DNA of 8,329 bases from a bacterium. Its GTDB lineage: Bacteria > Latescibacterota > UBA2968 > GCA-2709665. Below the pieces are notes generated by a model. The model had not been told where the DNA came from, did no database searches, and saw nothing but the letters and a program-made list of their open reading frames with translations. Shown in pieces: positions 1 to 5,511 of the stretch (the stretch's first letter is position 1; each line of letters starts with the position of its first letter). Location: positions 1-8,329 of the forward strand of contig JAQCGA010000150.1 of assembly GCA_027619145.1 (NCBI GenBank). The letters run 5' to 3'. The translations under genes and the position numbers were made by a program.

Positions 1-1
1 C

Positions 2-430
2 TCCAACCCCAATGGTGTCATGGGCCAGGCCCTGGTCAACCGCCTGGGCAATCCCGCCGCTGTTGCTACCGGCGATTACTGGAATATTGCACGCAATAAT
101 CTTACAAAAGATGGGCTGATTCCTTCCTCTCTTGTCCCAGGTCACGCCGGCCGTTTTGAAACCTCTCTGGTAATGGCCTTGCGCCCAGATCTGGTCAAGC
201 AAAATGAGCTGGATCAAATGGGGAAAAAAGTACAGGAAAATGCTGGGCTGGATGTGGGATTCTCCGGTTCCGTTGTTCAGGTACACGGCGAATGGCAGGC
301 AGGTGTTGGGTACACAGACAACCCTGCAGATGCTACACCCGAAGAAGGCAAAGCCATGCTGGACATCATTGTCAACAGCGTAGCGCACTTCTTCACGGCC
401 TTTCATAAAACCTCTTACAAATCCATCTAA
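2..430 (+). CDS. Creatininase-family amidohydrolase, C-terminal part (5' end outside window)
   Basis: The reading frame is open from the left edge, where SNPNGV precedes the first Met at base 20, so this is the last ~142 codons of a longer gene. Family members are usually about 240-270 residues. Creatininase-family enzymes are metal-dependent cytoplasmic amidohydrolases that open cyclic amides such as creatinine, or cleave related formamides. Visible family signatures are the GDYWNIA segment (bases 74-94) and GHAGRFETS followed by LVMALRPDLV (bases 140-196). The latter matches the conserved HAG.xETS...LRP.LV block, whose His lies near the substrate. The main metal ligands of this family lie in the missing N-terminal half and cannot be checked. 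The gene ends with TAA at 428-430, about where relatives end. It converges on the minus-strand genes and has its own terminator at 610-646. The family call is firm; the substrate is not knowable from this fragment, and true creatininase activity is only one option. Confidence 0.85.
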   Translation, partial: SNPNGVMGQALVNRLGNPAAVATGDYWNIARNNLTKDGLIPSSLVPGHAGRFETSLVMALRPDLVKQNELDQMGKKVQENAGLDVGFSGSVVQVHGEWQAGVGYTDNPADATPEEGKAMLDIIVNSVAHFFTAFHKTSYKSI

Positions 431-550
431 TCCAGGGAACTCATCGCTCCTTCTTTTGAATGTCCAGATTCCGAGCAGGCCTTCAACCGTAACCACGCCA
501 CCCGCGAAACCCAGGCCTGGTTTTACCGTTGGCTTTGGAATAAAACATAA
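431..550 (+). pseudogene. Possible C-terminal relic of an alpha/beta-hydrolase (acetyl-esterase-like)
   Basis: Directly after the creatininase-family stop, the same frame stays open for 39 codons until TAA at 548-550. The translation does not look random: it contains RELIAPSFECPDSEQAFN and then NHATRETQAWFYRWLWNKT. The second part resembles the end of acetylxylan-esterase or dienelactone-hydrolase-type alpha/beta-hydrolases, where a catalytic His segment (H-x-N..REA) is followed by an amphipathic helix ending in F.RWL. No ATG, GTG or TTG with a ribosome binding site opens this stretch in frame, and there is no room for the ~250 or more upstream residues of such an enzyme. It therefore cannot be an intact gene. 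It could be the remnant of a deleted neighbour, or an old C-terminal domain cut off by the TAA at 428-430. The family resemblance is from memory of the motif and is moderate at best. Confidence 0.35.
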
Positions 551-579
551 AAAAATGGTCCGGCTTGTTTTGCCGAACC
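545..579 (-). terminator. Intrinsic terminator ending the minus-strand gene run
   Basis: Read on the minus strand, GGTTCGGC (579-572) pairs with GCCGGACC (564-557) as an 8-bp stem with one G-U pair and a 7-nt AAAACAA loop, followed by A and seven Ts (556-549). The same hairpin read on the plus strand has a C-A mismatch and no T-run after it, so it acts in the minus direction. It lies about 98 bases beyond the stop codon of the UDP-glucuronate-decarboxylase-like gene. Confidence 0.7.
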
Positions 580-609
580 CAATCTATCTTTTCTGTATAT
601 TCTCCCACA

Positions 610-646
610 GAGGGCACGGTATATCGTGCCCTCTTTTTTTGTTTTT
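610..646 (+). terminator. Intrinsic terminator of the plus-strand transcript
   Basis: A perfect 9-bp stem, GAGGGCACG (610-618) with CGTGCCCTC (625-633), encloses a 6-base GTATAT loop and is followed by a T-rich tail (634-646, seven Ts, G, six Ts). On the minus strand the hairpin is not followed by a T-run, so it is directional. It lies about 180 bases past the creatininase-family stop, beyond both the relic reading frame and the opposing terminator. Confidence 0.85.
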
Positions 647-676
647 TAATCCTCTCTATCTTTCATCCACCTCTTC

Positions 677-1603
677 TTAATTCTCCTTAAACCACGCCAC
701 AGTTTTCGCCAACCCCTCATCCGGGCTCACCTTCGGCTCCCAGCCTAGCAACTTTTTTGCAAGCGTAATATCCGGCTGCCTTACTTTAGGGTCATCTAGC
801 ATGGCCGGTTTAAATACAATCTTGCTCTTACTCTCCGCAATCTCCAGAATCTTCTCTGCCAGTTTCAAAACGGTCATTTCAGACGGGTTGCCTATATTCA
901 CTGGCTCCAGGTAATCGCTCTGCATCAACCGATAAATCCCGTCAACCAGGTCGCTCACAAAACAAATGCTTCGAGTCTGCTTCCCATCTCCATAAATCGT
1001 AATATCATCACCGGCCTGCGCCTGAGAAATAAAATTGGGAATCGCCCGGCCGTCGTCTTTACGCATCCGCGGACCGTACGTATTAAAAATACGTACAATT
1101 CGCGTATCAATACCTACCTCCCGATGGTAAGCCATCGTCATTGCCTCAGCAAAACGTTTGGCCTCATCGTACACCCCGCGCACACCAATGGGATTTACAT
1201 TCCCCCAGTAGGTTTCCGGCTGCGGGTGAATCTGCGGATCACCATAGGTCTCAGACGTGGATGCCAGAAGGAATTTTGCCCCTTTCACACGGGCCAAACC
1301 CAGGGAGTGATACGTGCCCAGCGCACCCACTTTCATTGTATGAATCGAATGCTGTAAATAATCCTTTGGGCTGGCAGGACTGGCAAAGTGTAAAATGTAA
1401 TCCAGTGGGCCTGGCACGTGTACGAAATTCGTAACATCGTACCGCAAAAAAGTGAACCCCTCCCGCCCAATCAGGTGCGTAATATTATCCACCCGCCCGG
1501 TCAGTAGATTGTCCATAGCCACCACCTGGTGCCCTTCGCTCAGCAAGCGCTCACAGAGGTGAGAACCCAGGAACCCGGCCCCGCCTGTTATCAAAATGCG
1601 CAT
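677..1603 (-). CDS. UDP-glucuronate decarboxylase-type NAD-dependent epimerase/dehydratase
   Basis: This is a full-length 308-residue extended short-chain dehydrogenase/reductase. The Rossmann motif GGAGFLG is at residues 7-13, with D31 at the end of beta-2 for the NAD ribose. The active site shows STSETYGDP (115-123) and the Tyr-Lys pair of YDEAK (Y145, K149), followed by [10 protein letters not shown] (171-180) and RQPDI (275-279). This set is typical of UDP-glucuronate decarboxylase (UXS), which converts UDP-glucuronate to UDP-xylose in the cytoplasm using bound NAD+ as a recycled cofactor, for envelope or exopolysaccharide sugars. The protein lacks the N-terminal membrane anchor of animal and plant UXS, as bacterial forms do. 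The start at 1603 is set by a strong ribosome binding site at 1609-1614. The gene is last in the minus-strand run, 82 bp after the carbamoyltransferase-like gene. dTDP-glucose dehydratase or UDP-glucose epimerase are less likely, given the GDP, RQPDI and YWGNVNPIG signatures. Confidence 0.85.
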   Translation of the reverse strand: MRILITGGAGFLGSHLCERLLSEGHQVVAMDNLLTGRVDNITHLIGREGFTFLRYDVTNFVHVPGPLDYILHFASPASPKDYLQHSIHTMKVGALGTYHSLGLARVKGAKFLLASTSETYGDPQIHPQPETYWGNVNPIGVRGVYDEAKRFAEAMTMAYHREVGIDTRIVRIFNTYGPRMRKDDGRAIPNFISQAQAGDDITIYGDGKQTRSICFVSDLVDGIYRLMQSDYLEPVNIGNPSEMTVLKLAEKILEIAESKSKIVFKPAMLDDPKVRQPDITLAKKLLGWEPKVSPDEGLAKTVAWFKEN

Positions 1604-1608
1604 AACTG

Positions 1609-1614
1609 CTCCTC
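1609..1614 (-). promoter_or_regulatory. Ribosome binding site of the UXS-like gene
   Basis: GAGGAG on the minus strand lies five bases before the ATG at 1601-1603. It is the clearest Shine-Dalgarno sequence in the window and fixes the start of the epimerase/dehydratase gene. Confidence 0.8.
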
Positions 1615-1685
1615 ATTTGGCTCTGCTGACAACACAGGAAATATGAAAACTTTAAAACCTCTCGAACATCTCCAGCACATCTCTT

Positions 1686-2603
1686 TCAACCTTCTCCACC
1701 CATCAGTTGCATCAGAATCGCTTTCTGGATGTGTAATCGGTTTTCTGCCTGGTCTACTGCCACGCATCTCGGGCCGTCCATCACCTCTCCCGTTACCTCG
1801 TACTCTTTGTGCGCAGGCAGGCAGTGCATAACCAGTGCCTGGGTTTTTTTTAGCAATGCAGAATTGATCTGATACGGCATAAAAACTTCAATCCGACGCT
1901 TTTTTTCTTCTTCGTGCGTAGAGTCCAAAAAGAACTCCATATCAATCCAGGTATCCGTATACAGAAAATCGGCATCTGCAACAGCAGCCTCTAAATCCAG
2001 CGTTTCTTCAAACAACCCGGTCTCCCGTGCCGCTTCAATCAACTCCAGATCTTCCGATGGCCCATTGGTCTCGGGTGTAACAACCGTGATGCGAACCCCG
2101 GCCTTGGTGCAACCTACAATCAACGAATTACACACGTTGTTGCGCACACCCACGTACACCAGGTGTGTGCCTTCCAGCTTCCCGCGTACCTCCTGGATCG
2201 TCATCAAATCCCCCAGCGCCTGGCAGGGATGATACCGGTCGCAGCACCCGTTTATAATGGGTACCTCGGCTCCGATTGCCAGTTTGCGCAGGTCTTCGTG
2301 GTGCAGCATCCGGGCCATAATCCCATCCGCATACCGCGAAAGCACTCGGGCCTCATCTTTCAAATCCGCAAGCTGGAAATTGGTAGCCCGCCAGTCCAGG
2401 TACATCGCGTGACCACCCAATTGGGTCATGCCCACTTCAAACGAGCACCGCGTACGCGTCGACGTTTTTTGAAACAGCATAGCCAGTGTCTGGCCCCGCA
2501 GAGCCTCCTCGAAACGCTCCGGATGCGTTTTCATTTCCAGCCCCGCTTGAATCGTGGCCAGAATATCTTCCGGTGTCCAGGTCTTCAGCGTAATCAAATC
2601 CAT
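1686..2603 (-). CDS. Ornithine carbamoyltransferase-like protein (substrate loop altered)
   Basis: The protein has 305 residues from the ATG at 2603, normal for the aspartate/ornithine carbamoyltransferase superfamily. Carbamoyl-phosphate residues are all present: FQKTSTRTR (44-52), R98 of the IMARMLHHEDL segment, and HPCQ (125-128). The second domain has RNNVCNSL (154-161), the catalytic-type HCLPAH (260-265) and DQAENRLHIQKA (284-295). In ornithine enzymes the amino-acid side is bound by D-x-W-x-S-M-G; here it reads DTWIDME (217-223), so the Asp and Met stay but Ser becomes Asp and Gly becomes Glu. Carbamoyl transfer is therefore well supported, while ornithine as acceptor (arginine synthesis, giving citrulline) is less certain; argF is the default name. 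An in-frame ATG at 2624 would overlap the upstream gene by 14 bases and has no ribosome binding site. The start at 2603 matches the usual family N-terminus (MDLITLKTWTPEDI) and has GGAGG upstream at 2618-2622, though 14 bases away. The gap to the NrnA-like stop is 7 bp, implying co-transcription. Confidence 0.8.
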   Translation of the reverse strand: MDLITLKTWTPEDILATIQAGLEMKTHPERFEEALRGQTLAMLFQKTSTRTRCSFEVGMTQLGGHAMYLDWRATNFQLADLKDEARVLSRYADGIMARMLHHEDLRKLAIGAEVPIINGCCDRYHPCQALGDLMTIQEVRGKLEGTHLVYVGVRNNVCNSLIVGCTKAGVRITVVTPETNGPSEDLELIEAARETGLFEETLDLEAAVADADFLYTDTWIDMEFFLDSTHEEEKKRRIEVFMPYQINSALLKKTQALVMHCLPAHKEYEVTGEVMDGPRCVAVDQAENRLHIQKAILMQLMGGEG

Positions 2604-2610
2604 AACTCGT

Positions 2611-3597
2611 TCACGTTCCTCCATTGTTGCTCGGACCGCTGGCCAGTTGTTTCTCTACTTCTGCCAGCAACACCCGTTTCGCCTCCTCCAGCGACATCTT
2701 CAACTGACATCCCGAAGCCCTCGGGTGCCCGCCGCCGCCAAAAATCTGGGCAATTGTATTGACGTTAACACGCCCTCGGGAACGCAGGCTCATACGAAAG
2801 CTACCCGGAGATTCCTCTTTGAAGAAAAGTGTCGCCTCAATGCCATCAATAGACATTGCCTGGTCTACCACCAGATCCATTTCACCACCCATCTGATAGG
2901 TCTTGTGGTCCACCACCAGAGTATTTACTCGACCATCCAGGTGAAGCTCCAGCGTAGCCAGGGCCACGCCCAGGGTTTTGATGGTCTCAAATCGCTCGCG
3001 CGCGAACAGTACATCTGCAATCATTTCTGGCTCTGCACCCAGGTCTACCAGTTGGGCACACACCTTCAACGCGTGTTTCGGATGGGAAAACTTGAACAGT
3101 TTGGTATCGTACGCAATCCCGGCATATAGTTGGGTGGCCATTTCTGGACTCACCGGAATCCCCACAGCCTGAACAAACCGATACACCAGTTCGCTTGCGG
3201 CACTGGCGTTGGGGTCCACCAGGCGAACATCGCCTTCTTCGTCTGGACTGGTGTGATGGTCGATAATCAACTTTTGCGCATCCCCGGTCAGCAGGTCTGC
3301 TACCTCGCCAACCCGCTTGGGATCCAGCGTGGGCGTATCTACAAAAATGCCTCGAGAAAACGAAGGCGAACCCGGTAGCGCCCCAACATATTCAATACGA
3401 TCAAACCCTGCCAGGAACGCAAATTTTTGATTCGGCTTCTCATCACATATCACCATTCGATAGGGCCGGTTCAAATAGGCCAGCGCTTCGCCCATAGCAA
3501 GCATCGCCCCAATGCCGTCCCCATCCGCATTCCGGTGGGTAGAAAGCAGATACGTTGCATCCGAATCTAAAAAAGCCCTGGCTTTATTGTAATCCAT
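2611..3597 (-). CDS. nrnA: DHH/DHHA1 phosphoesterase, NrnA-like oligoribonuclease/pAp phosphatase
   Basis: This is a 328-residue DHH subfamily 1 protein. The N-terminal DHH domain carries the manganese site: H21, D25 and D27 in HRNADGDGIG, D87 in FVDTP, DHH at 113-115 and D164 in YDT. The C-terminal DHHA1 domain has LRSRGRVNVN (271-280) and FGGGGHPRASG (286-296), the RNA or nucleotide-binding signature. This domain order and length fit NrnA, a cytoplasmic enzyme that finishes degradation of 2-5 nt RNA and hydrolyses 3'-phosphoadenosine 5'-phosphate to AMP. The usual HxNPDGD reads HRNADGD, a mild variation. A TTG at 3633 would add 12 residues, but the ATG at 3597 is preferred because GGAGA (3606-3610) sits eight bases upstream and MDYNKARAFLDS resembles family N-termini. 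It follows hyuB after 92 bp and runs almost directly into the carbamoyltransferase-like gene. RecJ is excluded by size; related cyclic-dinucleotide or nanoRNA hydrolases remain possible. Confidence 0.85.
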   Translation of the reverse strand: MDYNKARAFLDSDATYLLSTHRNADGDGIGAMLAMGEALAYLNRPYRMVICDEKPNQKFAFLAGFDRIEYVGALPGSPSFSRGIFVDTPTLDPKRVGEVADLLTGDAQKLIIDHHTSPDEEGDVRLVDPNASAASELVYRFVQAVGIPVSPEMATQLYAGIAYDTKLFKFSHPKHALKVCAQLVDLGAEPEMIADVLFARERFETIKTLGVALATLELHLDGRVNTLVVDHKTYQMGGEMDLVVDQAMSIDGIEATLFFKEESPGSFRMSLRSRGRVNVNTIAQIFGGGGHPRASGCQLKMSLEEAKRVLLAEVEKQLASGPSNNGGT

Positions 3598-3689
3598 AAA
3601 AACGGTCTCCGGGCAAACCCTGGTTCCGGTCAAATAACTTTGCGTCTATATGGGGTATGAATATAAGTATTTTACATCCAATCCGTATG
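3598..3689 (-). other. Intergenic gap between hyuB-like and nrnA-like genes
   Basis: This 92-bp gap contains the GGAGA ribosome binding site at 3606-3610 and an AT-rich patch around 3640-3680 (minus-strand TACTTATATTC and CATATAGAC). The patch could hold a weak promoter, but no -35/-10 pair with 16-18 bp spacing is convincing. No terminator hairpin with a T-run is visible on the minus strand. Confidence 0.4.
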
Positions 3690-5480
3690 CTACTTTTCAT
3701 CTTCCATTTCTTCAATGTCATCTACAATCCCTTCTACGTCTGCTGCTGTAAGCCGGTAACTGCGCAACTGAAAGGTCTGCGCCGAATCATAATCCATCAC
3801 ACCGGTTGAATGAAAAATGACCCCGTGCGCCAATGCAGCTGCCCGCCGGCTCAAAATTCCAGATTGTACATCCCGTGAAACCAGGCGAATCGCCCGCTCG
3901 TACGGATGCCCGTACCCACCACCGCCCGCTGTTTCTATTCGTACCCGGTCGCCCCGCTCCAGTCGAAGGTGCTCCACTTTGCCCTGGTGCGGTAAATGCT
4001 GCCAATGCCCTTCCCGAAAAATCTGTACCCGGGCGACCTCACCTCGTGCGCCGCGCTGCAAGCCGCCTGGCCCACGGCGAAATCGATCGCAAAACAGGGT
4101 GAGAAACGCAGGCCCTTCCAGAACTTCAAATTCGAAAACCGTTCCCATTCCACCCAGGTAACGTCCGGCACCACCTGAACCCGGACGAAGCGCGTACGTT
4201 TCTACACGAATCGGGTACTCCCGCTCAATACGTTCCAGGGGCGGCAATTCAGTAAACCGTGTTCCACTATCCCCATTACTCAGCCCGTCTCCTTTCCCAC
4301 TTGCCCCACCGCCACCACCCAACGTCAGCCGCATCAGGTACGGATCTCCGTCCTGTATTCCTTGTAAAATGAGCAGAGATGCTCCACTACCGCTTCCGGC
4401 CACACCCCGGCCATGTACCCCTTGAGAAAGCGCCTCCAGCGCACCACACAGAATTCGGGCAACCACTTCCGGCGTGGCTCCACCTACAGCCCGAGGAAAA
4501 CGGGCGTCCAGAAAAGAGGCCTCTGCTACAGTCACATCCAGACATTCCCAGACAGCGCCATGGCGAGGAACTTCTGGGAACAAATGACGTAACGCAACCA
4601 GACACGCTGCACGCACCGCATCTGCCGAACAATTCATCGGCCCCAGAGTCGGCCCACTGCTACCCCTGAAATCGAAATGCACCCGGCCCGCATCAACCCG
4701 TACACAGTGCCGCCGCTCACTAAGAGCATCAACCACGCCGTCTCCGTCCAGACGGTCCCGGCAAAGATAATCTCCTTCTTGAATCTCCGCAACTGTTGCC
4801 GCCATTGCCTCCTGGGTGTGTGCCGCCACACAGGCCACACTGCCCATCACCACCTGTGTTCCAAAGCGCGCAAACAGCGCCTCCATTCGTCTCACACCCG
4901 CCTGCAACCCGTCCACCATAGCCTGAAAGTCACCCAGGAACGCCTCGGGGAACCGACTGTTCGCGGCCAACAAATCAACCAGTCCCCGGTCCAACCGCCA
5001 TCCCTGCGCAATCATCACCGGAGTCAGACGCACGCCTTCTTGCTGCACATCTGTTGCGCCCGGACTCACACCACCCACTGCGCGGCCACCCAGGTCACCC
5101 AGATGGCCTGCACAGGTCATCAATCCTGCCCGCTGACCTCCCACAAAAAAAGGAGCGACCATCCGGAGGTCGCACAGCGAACTGCCGCCGCAATAGGGAT
5201 CATTGCTCACATACACTGTGCCCGGCTCAGCCGAAAGCTCCCATCCTCGCCAGGCCATGATCCAGGTTTCTAACAATGCAGACTGAAATGGATTGCTCTG
5301 ACTGCCCTGGGTCCAGGCCGTACCGTCCGGGCCAAACACCACCGAGGCACACTCTCCCTCAACAGACAGCCCTGTACTAAAGGCTTCCCGTCGGAACACA
5401 GCCTCGGCCTCATCGGCCGCTGCCTGTACACGCGCCCACACCCGCGTCAACGTTAATGCGTCTACCACCTTGCTTTCCAC
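3690..5480 (-). CDS. hyuB: HyuB-type hydantoinase B/oxoprolinase family subunit
   Basis: This 596-residue protein belongs to the HyuB family, which works with HyuA in ATP-dependent opening of N-methylhydantoin, 5-oxoproline or related rings, and in acetone/acetophenone-type carboxylation. Family blocks in order are: an N-terminal helix ending FRREAFSTGLS (29-39), VSNDPYCGG (91-99), CAGHLGDLGG (123-132), EGVRL (148-152), HFDFRGSS (268-275), the GGGGGASG loop (388-395), EYPIRVETYALRPGSGGAGR (421-440), CDRFRRGPGGL (464-474) and the C-terminal TAGGGGYGHPYER (517-529). The metal-type motif GGxHxxD reads GGSSLCD here, so the expected His is S101; D104, H126 and D129 remain. The start is a GTG at 5478-5480 with AGAGG at 5487-5491, six bases upstream. 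It follows hyuA by 31 bp, as expected for two subunits of one enzyme. The acidic tail DDIEEMEDEK is unusual but plausible. The family call is secure; substrate is unknown and activity is in doubt because of the changed motif. Confidence 0.85.
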   Translation of the reverse strand: MESKVVDALTLTRVWARVQAAADEAEAVFRREAFSTGLSVEGECASVVFGPDGTAWTQGSQSNPFQSALLETWIMAWRGWELSAEPGTVYVSNDPYCGGSSLCDLRMVAPFFVGGQRAGLMTCAGHLGDLGGRAVGGVSPGATDVQQEGVRLTPVMIAQGWRLDRGLVDLLAANSRFPEAFLGDFQAMVDGLQAGVRRMEALFARFGTQVVMGSVACVAAHTQEAMAATVAEIQEGDYLCRDRLDGDGVVDALSERRHCVRVDAGRVHFDFRGSSGPTLGPMNCSADAVRAACLVALRHLFPEVPRHGAVWECLDVTVAEASFLDARFPRAVGGATPEVVARILCGALEALSQGVHGRGVAGSGSGASLLILQGIQDGDPYLMRLTLGGGGGASGKGDGLSNGDSGTRFTELPPLERIEREYPIRVETYALRPGSGGAGRYLGGMGTVFEFEVLEGPAFLTLFCDRFRRGPGGLQRGARGEVARVQIFREGHWQHLPHQGKVEHLRLERGDRVRIETAGGGGYGHPYERAIRLVSRDVQSGILSRRAAALAHGVIFHSTGVMDYDSAQTFQLRSYRLTAADVEGIVDDIEEMEDEK

Positions 5481-5511
5481 AACAATCCTCTTGCTCTGGT
5501 TTCGCCTGGCT

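Noticed and set aside
456..680. 74-codon plus-strand open frame in the convergent gap
   Set aside because: It runs through both terminator hairpins and its translation is hydrophobic filler from T-runs. The protein-like signal in 431-550 is in a different frame.
1604..1685. Internal promoter or terminator between the carbamoyltransferase and UXS-type genes
   Set aside because: Apart from the GAGGAG ribosome binding site at 1609-1614, the gap shows only AT-rich sequence: no hairpin with a T-run and no acceptable -35/-10 pair.
2163..3129. Two overlapping plus-strand open frames (about 190-200 codons) across the carbamoyltransferase and nrnA genes
   Set aside because: Antisense shadows of two conserved genes, with low-complexity, non-protein-like translations and no family motifs.
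3598..3633. TTG start at 3633 for the nrnA-like gene, adding 12 residues
   Set aside because: The extra residues (TGTRVCPETVF) do not look like a family N-terminus, and the ATG at 3597 has a well-placed GGAGA.
3635..3685. Promoter before the nrnA-like gene in the AT-rich gap
   Set aside because: TATATT and TATAGA resemble -10 boxes, but no -35 hexamer lies 16-18 bp upstream of either.
4677..5273. 198-codon open frame on the plus strand inside hyuB
   Set aside because: It lies fully antisense to a strongly conserved gene, its translation is rich in H, S, T and P with no recognisable motif, and it has no ribosome binding site I can defend.
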